NCBI GenBank assembly: GCA_028583405.1
Contig: CM053246.1
Location: 9,865,600 to 9,929,599 of the forward strand
DNA from: Pogonophryne albipinna
Taxonomy: Eukaryota > Chordata > Actinopteri > Perciformes > Artedidraconidae
Length of the DNA stretch: 64,000 bases
Direction: 5' to 3'
Shown: positions 33,112 through 46,200 of the stretch, piece by piece
How the letters are laid out: every line of letters begins with the position of its first letter
Position numbering within the stretch: the first letter of the stretch is position 1
Notes under the pieces: model-generated
What the model saw: only the letters and a program-made list of their open reading frames with translations
The model's database searches: none
Told to the model about the DNA's origin: nothing
Made by a program: the position numbers and the translations under genes

Positions 33112-34989
33112 CAGAGATGTTCACAAGTCTTTTTTTGCAAGTCCAAGTCAAGTCTCAAGTCTTTGGTCACGAGTCCAAGTCAAGTCTCAAGTCTTTGTGG
33201 GGTGAGACTTGATCAAGTCTCAAGTCTTTGGTCACGAGTCCAAGTCAAGTCTCAAGTCTCTAAAAAATAAAAGTCTCATGTCTCTTCTGGTTGTAATAAG
33301 CCTTCTATTGTCTGCTGCTATCCAGTCTGTTAAGAATACTGCACAGCTATATCTAATAAATTCAAAGCATTTACTGTATTATTATCACTCCTATATCTAT
33401 TAGCATACAGTATCAGTACTGATTAGTTGTTTGTTATATGATCACTTTAAACAGGCTATTGCAATGCAATATGAGGAAAAACATCACACTTTAGCTAAAT
33501 GCAAACAACTTATAAGCAAAACACTTCAGAATCAGAAATCAGTATCACAAATACTTTATTAATCCCCCGCAGGGAAACTGTGTTAAAAGTAAACATTTGT
33601 TCTGTGCCATTTGCAACTAAAAAAGTATTGCTGCAATATTATCTGAAATATACTGAACTGGTGATATTAAAACATGACCTGTTCCAAAAGAGATATCTAC
33701 CATTAACACCATTTACCAACCAAATGCTGGTAAATCATGCAAGTGGCTGGTACTGTATGTTGCACGCACCAGCCAAAAATAACAATGGCAATCTATTGAG
33801 TGGCTGGTAAAATTTCAACATTCACTAGGCTAGCCATTTGGCCAGTGGACAAAAATGTAAAAATGTGACCTCTGCAACCGTATTGTTTAATTACACTGGG
33901 TCTCTAATTACATCTTATAAGTCTACTATAAATAAACATATTCCTCTATCCTCTCACTCAAAGCCAGTGTAATGGTAACCTGATAAACCTGTAACATTAA
34001 CGTTACGTGGTCAACAATAAACCTGTAACCTGCCTATAAACCGACAGATGTATTTATGTATGTAACTATGTATTTTTCTACGTTTAACGTTAGCCAGTAG
34101 ATGGTGGCAGCGGAACGTAATGATTAACGTTACCGACCTTTTTTATGTCATGTCAAGTGTTAGATGTCAACGCCACTCAACGCAAACAAGTGTGACAAGC
34201 AAACATTCACTCATCTTTTCAAATATTCAGTTACAAAGCTAGTAGCAAGCTAAGTTAACATTACATAGCTGATGCTGAGCTAAACATGTTTGCTAACCGT
34301 CCATATGCGTTAATGTGACTGACCTCTCCGGGTGAGTTTTCAAGTGCCTGATGAAATTTGACGTTGTTGCACCAGCATCCTTGATTTTAATATTGCAGAC
34401 TTTGCAGTGTGCGCTCCTTTTGTTGGTGCCGCCGGCGTTTTGTTCGAAGTTTTTATAGTTGAACCTAATTACAAGCGGTACAGCTGCAGGTGTGCCGCCG
34501 GTCGCCATGGTGTTACCATGATGTTAAAGTTAAATGTGGGGTAGGTAAGTTTGAGAAACCGCCTCGAGATACACTTTTTGTTATATTCCATGGAATGCTC
34601 TTAACATCCCGATAGCCGGCCCGGCTAAAATAACTGGATGGCCTACCTGCCTGTCAGCCTCTTATCGGGGCACAAACTTATCTCGTGCCCTCATTGGTCA
34701 TGTGCGCGTTCGTGTGTGTTGGAGGAGGGGCTCTGTGAGGAAGTGGCAGATTTTCTCCGGTTGTGTATTTTCAAATTCTAGCGATCTCGAGCCGGTTTCT
34801 CAAACTTACCTACCCCACCTTTAATACGCCAAAAATAGAAAACACAATGATTGTTCACGAGTCCCAAAACACGAGTCCAAGTCGAGTCCGAAGTCTTTTG
34901 AGCAGGAGTCCAAGTCAAGTCTGAAGTCTCTGTGTGTGCGACTTAAGTGTGACTCGAGTCCGAGTCACAAACTCGAGTCCCCATCTCTG
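33112..34989 (-). mobile_element. hAT derivative with BED zinc-finger exon
   Basis: The inverted tips CAGAGATG are flanked by an exact 8-bp duplication ATTCCTAT (33104-33111 and 34990-34997). Subterminal arrays of CAAGTC/GAGTC motifs (33125-33262 and 34857-34982) are present in inverted orientation at the two ends, a possible transposase-binding layout. It keeps only the first exon of a transposase gene (34293-34508). Confidence 0.9.
34293..34508 (-). pseudogene. BED-type zinc-finger exon of a hAT transposase
   Basis: From ATG 34508 the frame gives MATGGTPAAVPLVIRFNYKN, then CKVCNIKIKDAG, then FIRHLKTHPER. The C-x2-C and H-x4-H pairs form a BED finger, the DNA-binding head of many hAT transposases. 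A donor AGAG|GTCAGT follows at about 34318-34323, so residues after HPER are intron readthrough. The catalytic exons are missing from this element. Confidence 0.8.
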
Positions 34990-35149
34990 ATTCCTATACA
35001 TACATTCCTATGTTAGAACTGGTTTATAAATGGTTCTTAATGATTAATAAAGTGTTACAACCTAAATAATAACCTAATTATAAACCCTTTATAAGGGTAG
35101 TCTTATTGTAAAGTGGTACCCACATATTGATAGATGTCTTGTAATGCAC

Positions 35150-36933
35150 TGTTGAGGAACCTGTAACCCAAGTTCTATTTCATCCCTACTGACCGCCAGA
35201 GGCGGTGCTTTAGCACTGGATATATGAAGCACGCATGCGCAGTTCGAGTACCAATAACAACAAAGTCACCTGTGACACCGGCTACATAGGCCGGCGTCAT
35301 CAGAGGATCTGTTCCTTTTCATCTTCTCGCTGTGCGAGAGTACCTCGGCTACATTCTTGTAGCCTATAGCGTTCAGGTTTGAACGTTTGATCTGAGGGAT
35401 TTCTCTGCAAGCAGCTGGCCGCGTGCAGCTTCGCGACTGACAGTCGGAGCTACGGGTTGTTAACGCGTCCTCCAGGAGCTGTGGCCGGCTGTGCACTGTG
35501 CAGAGCCTCGACGGACAGGTTTGTGTCAACTTGTTGCTGGTGATGGCTGTGTCCCTGCACCCTCTCCCAGCTAAGTTGTCCTGATTGCTGTCTTGTTTAT
35601 TGTTTGGATTAGACCTTCTGGTGACAACAGTGTTCCCGCTTCCTCTCCCATAAAGTTGCCCTTATTATGCTCTTTTGAAAGTTCTGCTTGTGGCGTTGTG
35701 CCCGAGCTATCATTAGCATTTTGAGTTCCCAGCTTTAGCTGCGTCTCTCGTTCAATTTAGTATGGAAAGCCCAGGGTGCCATATTTTGCCCGTTTTTTGT
35801 TTAGATGCAGAGAGTAAGGTAAGTACTGGCCATAGTTACTACTGTAACTACGGTCCTATGCCATGTACGGTTCTATGCGTGCTGTTCTCTTTCTTAGAAG
35901 CTAATTATCTGGTCTTAACATTTGTGTTTTGACTTGGTCACTTGATTGTTAGCAGCAGCCGCTTGGCTAACACCTTGCATGTACTGTTAAGCTTCATTAT
36001 TTAACTCAGCCGGTGAGGGCAGTGCTCTCACTCCCGTTCCCGGTAACGTATGGTTTTGATTGCAGCAACGCTATATCGTTGTATTTACTTCTCCTAGTAC
36101 TAGACTCCTAGCACTAGGATGAGTATATGCAGAGAACAATCTTCACTGTTTGTGCCGTGTGCTCTGCATGTGTGGCCATTAAAGAGGATTTCATCCTCCC
36201 AATATTATATTATCTAGTGTGCAGCCGTTTGGCTGACAATTTTAAGCACCGGCCACAGCTACTACTGTAACTACGGTTCTAAGCCGTGTAAGTACTGGCC
36301 ATAGTTACTACTGTAACTACGGTTCTATGCCGTGTAAGTACTGGCCATAGTTACTACTTTAACTACGGTTCTATGCCGTGTAAGCACTGGCCATGGTTAC
36401 TATGGCTCTGTGCTGTTCTCTTCTTTAGAAGCTAATTATCTGGTCTTAATCATTTGTGTTATTTGACTTGATCTCGCTTGATTGTTAGCAGCAGCCGCTT
36501 GGCTAACGCCTTGCATGTACTGTTAAGCTTCATTATTTAATCCAACTAGATGAAGGCAGTGCTCTCGCTCCCGCTCCCTCTGCTAGTAACGTGGGTGGAG
36601 GTCATTAACATCCCTCTCTGTGTTCGGCGAGTAGGAAGATTGCTCTACTCTTTCCGTTCAGCAGGTAGCTGGTGAAGGCTGTGTTCTCGCACCCGCTCTC
36701 GTGGGTACGCTGCACCTGGCATTCGTTATGAACTCAACCAGTGAAGGCAGTGCGTCACCCCCGCTCCTGGGGGGGATGGGGCCCCGCTCACTCCAGAGGA
36801 GGCTTCCCACTCCTCTGCTCGGAGCTCTCTGCAGGGCACGGAGGACGCCTCCATGGCGGCCATTATTCGTGCGGCCTTGGTACGCTTGCAGCTTCAGGTT
36901 TCGCAGGCCGACTCGGCTCAGGCTAGCGCCTTC
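35150..36933 (+). repeat. DIRS-like leader with internal duplications (probable)
   Basis: The start (TTCTATTTCATCCCTACTGA, with GGCGG and GCGCAGTTCGAG) has the layout of DIRS leaders as at 25276 and 47690. A segment of about 220 bases (35820-36045) is repeated at about 36378-36595 (AGAAGCTAATTATCTGGTCT, CAGCAGCCGCTTGGCTAAC). Between them lies a 46-bp tandem array. A GC-rich open stretch (36701-36933) may be the start of gag. The Gypsy element interrupts it at 36933. Confidence 0.45.
36243..36426. repeat. 46-bp tandem repeat, 4 units
   Basis: Units begin at 36243, 36289, 36335 and 36381, each with TAAG.ACTGGCCA.AG and CTACGGTTCTA..CCGTG. The last unit is divergent and runs into the flanking duplication. 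One more unit lies at 35818. Confidence 0.85.
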
Positions 36934-37388
36934 TGTCAAGGAGTGAACTCTGAGGCATGAACTCAATTGCACGACTCAAACTCAGACTCGGATAGTGTTT
37001 CAAAATAAAGACTTTACTGGGATTTGCACAATAATAAAACAAGGAAAACAAAAACACTCTTTCGAGGAAAACTAGAACAGTGATCAATAACATAGATCCG
37101 TGATATGTCCGTGAGGTAAGCAGGAACGTATGTTATGGAGAGACAACGAACTGACAATGAACAGGAGGGAGCTAACACAATATATACACAGGTAAAGGGA
37201 CACAGGTGGAAACAATCAGGGCGGGGAAAACAATCAAGGATGCAGGAGACAGAAGGGGGCGGGGAGCGTGGAGGCCTGAAATGAGAGGGAGAATTAATTA
37301 AGGGAATAAACATAAAGCACAGGACAAAGGGACATGACAAAACTAACATAAAGAATAAACTTTCACTATAAGTTTCTTGGACATGACA
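36934..37388 (-). repeat. Gypsy 3' LTR
   Basis: Begins TGTCAAGGAGTG and ends GGACATGACA on the plus strand. It is the downstream LTR because the coding strand is minus. It starts directly after the duplication CCTTC. Confidence 0.95.
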
Positions 37389-39240
37389 GTACCCCCCCTT
37401 CTAGTAGTTCTTGATTAAGGCGCTCTGTCTGGCCGTTAGACTCCGGATGGTATCCAGACGAGAGACTGGCCGTGGCACCGATGAGGCTGCAGAACTCCTT
37501 CCAGAAGCGTGACACAAACTGGGGACCCCGGTCGGAGACAATATCCTTTGGGAAACCATGAAGCCGAAACACATTGTGCATCATGACCTCAGCCGTTTCC
37601 TTAGCTGAGGGCATCTTGGGCAGAGCAATGAAATGTGTCATTTTAGAGAAACGGTCCACTACCGTGAGAACTGTGGTTTTACCTCTAGAGAGGGGCAGGC
37701 CAGTGACGAAGTCCATGGAGATCTCTGACCAGGGTCTGTTGGGAATAGGGAGTGGTTGTAATAGTCCTATTCGCGCCCTGGAAGAGGTCTTGTTTCGAGC
37801 GCAGACAGGGCACGCCTCCACATACTCCTTCACCTCCTTCTCCATGGATGTCCACCAGAAACGTTGTTTTATAATGAACATGGTTCTCTTGACTCCGGGG
37901 TGACAGGTGAGCAGCGAAGTGTGAGCCCAGTGGACCACCTGTGGTCGCTCGGCCTCCTGAACGAAAAGCCGGTTAGGCGGGCAACCCCTTGGTGCAAGAG
38001 CTCCAGCATTGGCTCGTATTACCTCCTTCTCTACTGACCAAGTCAGCGCTCCTACCACCCGGTTTAATGGGATGATGGGTTCCGGCTCCTTGACTGCAGG
38101 CACAGGGTCAAACAGACGGGACAGAGCGTCAGGCTTGACATTCTGAGACCCCGGCCTGAAGGAAAGAACAAAGTCAAAACGGTTAAAAAACAAGGTCCAC
38201 CTAGCCTGACGGGAGTTCAGTCTTTTGGCTTTTCTTATATACTCCAGGTTTTTGTGATCGGTCCAGACCACGAAAGGATGCTTGGCTCCCTCCAACCAAT
38301 GCCTCCACTCTTCCAGTGCCAGCTTCATGGCCAGCAACTCACGGTTTCCCACGTCGTAATTTCTCTCTGCTGGGGAGAGCTTCCTGGACAGGAAAGCGCA
38401 GGGGTGAAGTTTGTTGTCCTTCTGTAGTCGCTGGGAGAGGACCGCTCCCACCCCTTCGTTGGAGGCATCCACTTCTACCACAAACTGCCGAGTGGTGTCC
38501 GGCAAGGTGAGTATGGGAGCAGAGGTGAACATTCCCTTAAGCCGAGAAAAAGCCTCCTCAGCCTGAGGAGACCACAAAAAAGGCACTTGAGGGGATGTGA
38601 GGACATGAAGAGGGGCTACAATAGCACTGAACCTCCGCACAAAACGTCTGTAAAAATTTGCAACGCCTAAGAACTGCTGCACTTTCTTACGAGAGTCAGG
38701 GGTAGGCCAACAAGCTACTGCGCTAACCTTCTCTGGGTCCATCCTAACCTGACCTGGAGAAATGATGAAGCCCAAAAAGGTGACTGTCTCTGTATGGAAT
38801 TCGCATTTTTCTGCTTTGACAAACAACCTATTCTTGAGCAGCTCTTGTAGGACCTGGCGGACATGTGGTTTATGGGTGTCAAGGTCAGGGGAGTAGATCA
38901 GAATGTCGTCAAGATATACAAAAACGAAACGGTTCAGAAACTCCCTCAACACGTCGTTGATCATAGCCTGGAAAACAGCAGGAGCGTTTGATAATCCAAA
39001 TGGCATTACAAGGTATTCATAGTGGCCTGAAGGGGTGTTGAAACCCGTCTTCCATTCATCGCCCTCCCTGATCCTGACTAAATGATAAGCGTTACGCAGG
39101 TCTAACTTGGTGAAAACCTTGGCATCCTGAAGCTGCTCGAAGGCTGACGAGATGAGAGGAAGGGGGTACCAGTTTTTAACCGTAATGTCATTGAGAGGTG
39201 AGTAGTCAATACATGGCCTAAGAGACCCATCCTTTTTGCC
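37366..39240 (-). pseudogene. Gypsy pol: RT, RNase H and integrase
   Basis: The frame is open from about 39240 to 37366. RT blocks are [26 protein letters not shown] and the catalytic [11 protein letters not shown]. The RNase H starts [18 protein letters not shown]. The integrase has an HPGVKRT zinc-type head with CPVCARNK, then the DDE core ([33 protein letters not shown]). Immediately after LNQEL the frame runs into the purine tract and LTR, so the C-terminal integrase domain is deleted. The frame is separated from the protease by a shift at an A8 run (39241-39248). Confidence 0.92.
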
Positions 39241-39248
39241 AAAAAAAA

Positions 39249-40200
39249 GAACCCCGCTCCTGCTGGTGATGAGGAAGGGCGAATAAGGCCTGTTTTGAGG
39301 GGGGCATCAATATAGTCCTTCATGGCCTCTTTCTCAGGTCCTGAAATAGCATATAGTCGACCCTTAGGAATTGGAGACCCAGCAATCAGGTCGATAGCAC
39401 AGTCATAGGGGCGGTAAGGAGGAAGAGTCAGAGCCTTGGATTTACTGAATACTTCACTTAAATCGTGGTAGCAGGAAGGGACTGAAAGTACATCAGAAAA
39501 ATATATTCCTGGGATAGTTCCCTGCCTAACACTCCCAGTGTTACATCTTCTGTTAATCTCCGCTACCTGCTTAACACAGTGATCTATGCAATTCTTTCCC
39601 CACCCCTCCACCCTCCCAGACTGCCAATCTATGTGAGGGTTATGAAGTTTCAACCAGGGAAACCCCAAAATGAGTGGATGTTGGGCTGAGTTAAATAAGT
39701 GAAATGACATTGTCTCGTGATGGTTATCATTACATCTTATTTCTAACGGCTCTGTTTGGTGAGTCACTTTAAACAACAGCCGCCCATCGAGAGCACTTGC
39801 TTCAAGAGGCTGGGGTAGAGGTTTAGTTTTTATGTCCAATTTTTTAACTAAACCCCAATCCATAAGACTTTCGTCTGCCCCTGAGTCAATGAGAGCACCA
39901 TGAGTAACCACATTGTCTCTGATTTTTACCTGGATGCGGGTCAGGGTGCGAGGCGGAAAGTCAGAGGAAGAGATCCGGCTCACCAACGTACTCCTCTTTA
40001 TTGGTGAGCCTCCTCTTTTACCGGACAAGCCGCTTGTGGATGTCCGCGCTGCCCGCAGTAGAAGCACAGACCCTCTTTTAATCGACGCTGACGTTCTGCC
40101 ATCGAAAGCTTGGCGCGGCCCAACTGCATTGGCTCCTCCACAGAGCCAGGGGGCGCTGTTGTCTGGAACGCAGGTGGTGAGGGGTAACGGGCCTCCAAGA
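39249..40200 (-). pseudogene. Gypsy protease and RT N-terminus
   Basis: The aspartic protease motif ALIDSGADESLMD is followed by HPLILGFPWL, which matches the ILG block. RT starts with LPPYRPYDCAIDL and continues to [12 protein letters not shown], where a shortened homopolymer (A8 on the plus strand at 39241-39248) shifts the frame. The protease active site looks intact. Confidence 0.88.
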
Positions 40201-41059
40201 AGAAGTAGTATCCAGCAGCGAGCGTCTCCTCTGGAGAGGCGGATCAACCGCATCCTTGGATTTATTCCTTCTCCTCTCCGTCAAACGATTGTCTATCCTT
40301 ATTGCCATGGCTATGACAGAGTCCAAGTCAGCAGGCAGATCGAGAGGCGCCAGCTGGTCTTGTAGGGAATCCGAGAGACCGCTGACGAAAACGTCAAACA
40401 ATGCAGCGGAGTTCCAGCCGCTGTCGGCTGCCATAGTCCGGAACTCGATGGCGTAGTCAGCCACACTCCGCTGATGTTGTCGCAGCTTAATCAGTGCCCG
40501 AGCTGCTTCCCTACCCGGCGTGGTATGATCGAAGATCTTTCTCATAGTGTCTATGAAGTTTTCCAGAGACCCGCAGATGGGGCAGCCTCGGGACCACTCT
40601 GCCGTAGCCCACGCTGCTGCTCGGCCGGAGAGATGGGAGATCATGAAAGCCACTTTGGAATTGTCCGTGGGAAAAGCAGCCGGTTGGTGGTGATAGTGTA
40701 GCTCACACTGCACGATGAACGTCCGGCAGCCTTCCGAGTCTCCGGAGTATTTTTCGGGGTGGAGCCAGACGCATGGAAGTACTGTGCGGCTCAGTAGCCC
40801 GGTTGGGATCAGAACCGGTCGCCGCTGGAACCGGAGGAGTCGTAGGAGGAGAAACAGCCTGCAGGTGAGTGAGCATACGCTGAACCTCTGCTGCCAATAG
40901 ATTTACTTGGGTCGTCACCGCTGTTTGTAGTTCCCCATGGCTGATGGTTAGATTCTGCACTCCCTGCTGCATGGTGGCCATATGCTCCTCTTGTTGCCCA
41001 AGACGTTGGCCCTGAGAGCGGATGGCGTTCTTTATCTGATCTGAGTCGGCTGAGTTCAT
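39998..41059 (-). pseudogene. Gypsy gag (three frames)
   Basis: ATG at 41059 opens MNSADSDQIKNAIRSQGQRL, a Gln-rich coiled-coil-like head. A shift at the four-base G run 40756-40759 moves the frame to 40713-40200 (capsid-like LSGRAAAWATAEW and FRTMAADSGWN). A second shift near 40195 leads to the nucleocapsid end with [14 protein letters not shown], a CCHC knuckle, and a stop just before 39998. Confidence 0.88.
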
Positions 41060-41078
41060 TTTGCTGGTCAGTTCGTAC

Positions 41079-41534
41079 TGTCAAGGAGTGAACTCTGAGG
41101 CATGAACTCAATTGCACGACTCAAACTCAGACTCGGATAGTGTTTCAAAATAAAGACTTTACTGGGATTTGCACAGTAATAAAACAAGGAAAACAAAAAC
41201 ACTCTTTCGAGGAAAACTAGAACAGTGATCAATAACATAGATCCGTGATATGTCCGTGAGGTAAGCAGGAACGTATGTCATGGAGAGACAACGAAGTGAC
41301 AATGAACAGGAGGGAGCTAACACAATATATACAAAGGTAAAGGGGACACAGGTGGAAACAATCAGGGCAGGGAAAACAATTAAGGATGCAGGAGACAGAA
41401 GGGGGCGGGGAGCGTGGAGGCCTGAAATGAGAGGGAGAATTAATTAAGGGAATAAACATAAAGCACAGGACAAAGGGACATGACAAAACTAACATAAAGA
41501 ATAAACTTTCACTATAAGTTTATTGGACATGACA
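41079..41534 (-). repeat. Gypsy 5' LTR
   Basis: Near-identical to 36934-37388. It differs at seven positions plus one extra G. On the minus strand it would hold the promoter for the element. Confidence 0.95.
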
Positions 41535-41752
41535 CCTTCATTGTGAAAAACACGAAACCATTGTACACAATGTAAACCAATCAATGTTGTGTAACCTTAA
41601 CAAGGATAATCTGGTGTTTTTGAGTTGATGAGTAGTGCAGATATCACTGTAAAATCAATCGACAGTAAGGAGAATACTTATTTCCGGGTGTAAAATTCTC
41701 CGTTATCCAATGGGAATGGACGCTCACATTGCCTTTAACTGCCGCCGACCTA

Positions 41753-42459
41753 GAGTGCCACAGTGACGCGTCCTAAAACCCGGAAGTAAGTTAGCATTTT
41801 ACCACTTCCGGTTCCTTCGTCAAAAAAGCAATGCAATTTCTCCATAGGATATTGGAAAATAGCTGGAAATAAGGTCTTTGGTTGACACACATTTAAGAGA
41901 CGGATCACGTTTTGTTCTACGACATTAAATACATCAGCAGTGACCCCACTGGTGATTTTTGAAGAGTTTACGTGTCGTTTTTAACAAGTGGCTGAATAGG
42001 ACTATGAAAGTTGTCGAGGCCGTTTTACGTCATTACACCGAACACGTAAACACTCCCGGTAACTTTGTTTGCCCTGTTCTGCTTGAAAGCAAGTACTTGC
42101 CTCCTGCAAACTGTTAAAACAAACGCTTCAACTTGTACCATTTTGAATCTGTAGTTTTGAATATGGATCTTAAGTTGGCGTGACGTTGAAACAGTGACCC
42201 TGCTGTAGTTCGTTTATAGCATAACGTTAGCATTTTGCTTCTGGCGACTAGATATATGATTAGAAAATTATAAAAGTAGGGGAAATATGTGGATATTATC
42301 CGGCTGAACAAAACGTGATCCGTCTCTTAATTGTGTGTCAACCACAGACCTTATTTCGAGCTATTTTCCAAAATCCTATGGAGAAAGTGCATTGCGTTTT
42401 TGTCGAAGGAACCGGAAGGAGTTTATTTCCGGGTTTTAGGACACGTCACTGTGGCACTC
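41753..42459. mobile_element. Foldback-type element with inverted repeats of about 160 bp
   Basis: The left arm starts GAGTGCCACAGTGACGCGTC at 41753. The right arm ends with the complement at 42459. Matching arm segments include TTCCGGTTCCTTCGTC, TGCAATTTCTCCATAGGAT and GACGGATCACGTTTTGTTC. The arms are about 160 bases with modest divergence and surround about 390 bases without a gene. Arms of this length over a short spacer fit a foldback or MITE-type element. The target duplication was not identified. Confidence 0.75.
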
Positions 42460-43487
42460 CATTGACCGATTCAGTGCTTCCCTGAGCGTCAAATACCGCC
42501 GCCGATGGGAATACATTGCAATCAATTGAAAGCTCTTTGCGTCCGTTCATGAAGCTGAAGGAGCCTCGGTGCGTCACAACTGCACGCCAAAGGACCCTGA
42601 CCAAGCGTCGCTATTGGACTATCAGGGAGTAAGACTGTGTTGTTTCTGAAGCCTCCAGTCTCCCGCTATTGGCTTATTCGAATGAATGGAGAGGAGAAAT
42701 AACTCTGGATTCAGCTTTAAGCACATTTTACAACTTTTAGACCCCTAATGATTTAAATAAGGGCTATTAAAGTGTTCGTACTGAGTGGCAGATTTAGTTA
42801 TCAGTAATTAGTAATTATACGCTCTAAGTCAATGGGAAAAAGTCTTTCTGGGCCCAAATGACATCACGGATTTGAGCGTAGTAGTACCACCGTTTGGCCA
42901 CTACAGAGACTTGCTTCAACAGTTTACGGCGTGCATCCTGGGGGCTTGGAATTCCCTCTATTAAATAACAGTTTCAACTTGAGCCGAAAACTCTTTACAG
43001 GTTAGTTATATATAACAGCTACAGCAATATGGCTATCCCAAACAAACTCAGCAATAACACGATGACATTTTTGTGGCGCAAAGAGTCAGTAGCAGTATCT
43101 AGTTTGTGTGTCCAGGGTGATTTTACAGTGAGTTAATTTAGCTGGTGTTACATTTTACAAGCTGTGTTACAGATCTTTGACTGAATGAACGGCTGGTCAC
43201 ACTCTCACTGTTTGCCCTGCAGTCCATCAGGTGGCAAAAGACAACTGCAGGCTAGAAACACATGCCCTCTAGATAACCTTCCAGAAACAGAACCATGACA
43301 TCACTGCTGAGACAGTGTTTGTATGTGTGTGGGTGTGGCAGGCATGCATATGAGTCTAACCCTGTCACACAGAGCAGCAGCACCTGTGCCTTCACCATGC
43401 CTCCGGACCATCGCGCCTTCCAAGAAATATGTGAGGTTTATGTGTCAGAGAGACAAATGGTCTAGTCACTAGTGTATAAACTGCTTG

Positions 43488-45080
<1,593 letters not shown>

Positions 45081-45083
45081 TCC

Positions 45084-45250
45084 CGTACCTTAAAGGAATA
45101 GTTTGGCATTTTGGGCATTTTTCACTTCTTGAAAAGAATTACCCGAGCAGATTATTACCATGGTCATGTCTGAACATTAGGTTTAGGGCTCAAATGTTCT
45201 CCTCCCTGCCAACCACACCCCCTTCCACACAGCGGCTCCCTCCCACCTCC
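45084..45250. repeat. Possible fragment of a TTAA-flanked short element
   Basis: TTAAAGGAATAGTTTGGCAT resembles the start of an interspersed repeat that I associate with fish genomes. No second end is visible in the window. Confidence 0.25.
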
Positions 45251-45966
45251 TGACAGATGCTAATGATGCTGACCTGGAGTCAGTGACGCTGCTGTTATAC
45301 CTCATACAGAGCAGTCAAATACAGAGCCTCAAGGCTTCTTCCAAGACATCCAAGGTTTATTATTTACAAGTTTTCCTTATTTTGCTTTTTGCTCCCAAGT
45401 TACTTCGGAATATAACTTTTTTTAATAGATTTAGTCTTTTAAAGTGCACCATTTACTATATTTTTATCCCCAATAATGAAGGTTAAGCAGCTTGAAGTCT
45501 CACGCAGAAGTCAGAACCAACGTAGTAGCATTAAATATAAATAATAGATTGGAGAAGGATGGATCGTCTGACCTCAGTCAGAAATCAGGTGAGCTCCATT
45601 TCATCATCGTTGTGCTCATACAGGAGTAAAGCTGTAACTACAGTTGTAGTACATTTGTTAGATATTTATTTTCTAAACTATACTATTCTATACTGCACAA
45701 TTCACACAAAGCGTTTGTTATTCATGCATTATGTTGACACTGCTCTGAGGTCAAAGGTGTAAACCAGCATCCACGCAGAGCTGAATAATCTGTGGAAAAT
45801 TATTAATTAAAAATAAATTACAATTAAAATTGCTGTCATTTTCTAGATATTAACCTTCAAACCTGGATTTGTCTTTTACACAATCACAAAATTGTTTCTT
45901 TAGATAACATAATGCAGTTGCCCTACAATACTAATGGTATACTTGACGTTCATCAATAATATTTAA

Positions 45967-46200
45967 AGTGGACCTATTATGCTATATCAGAAAAATATAT
46001 TGTAGGGCCATACCTATACAAAACATGTCTGGTATTTTAAGCAAAAAACTTCACAAACAGATCACCCATTGTAGCCATGCCTCATACTGCTCATACCCCT
46101 CTTTTGCAGCCAGCTAGGCACTCAGCTAACTCAGTAGTGTTTGTAGAAGTGAGATAAAATACTTTAACGGCCCCGGAAGTGGCTGTCAATACTTTTAGTC
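45967..46200 (+). repeat. TTAA-type element, left-end fragment
   Basis: After TTAA (45963-45966) the sequence AGTGGACCTATTATGCTATA, then GTAGGGCCATACCTATA, matches the left half of the complete element at 50447-50925. The right half is missing or too diverged to see. Confidence 0.65.

Larger units (their letters stand above)
32701..35120. mobile_element. Element with 40-bp perfect inverted repeats
   Basis: Positions 32701-32740 (starting GGTACCACTTTACAATAAGA) and 35081-35120 are perfect inverted copies. Similarity continues imperfectly for about 50 more bases (TAGGTTGT..ACACTTTAT). The interior outside the nested hAT derivative (33112-34989) is only about 540 bases, so the outer element is a short nonautonomous one. 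No clear target duplication is visible: CAC borders both sides but is too short to trust. Confidence 0.8.
36934..41534 (-). mobile_element. Ty3/Gypsy-type LTR retrotransposon (defective)
   Basis: It is flanked by an exact 5-bp duplication CCTTC (36929-36933 and 41535-41539). LTRs of 455 and 456 bases (36934-37388 and 41079-41534) begin TG and end CA, and I count seven substitutions and one indel between them. Gene order on the minus strand is gag, protease, RT, RNase H, integrase. A purine tract AGAAGGGGGGG borders the 3' LTR. The primer site region follows the 5' LTR at 41056-41078. Frameshifts in gag and pol and a shortened integrase end make it defective. Confidence 0.95.

Noticed and set aside
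32692..35123. CAC as the target duplication of the 40-bp-repeat element
   Set aside because: Three bases can match by chance and no longer match extends it, so it was not used to assign a superfamily.
35818..36426. CRISPR-like array
   Set aside because: The 46-base units are contiguous tandem copies without unique spacers, in a eukaryotic context.
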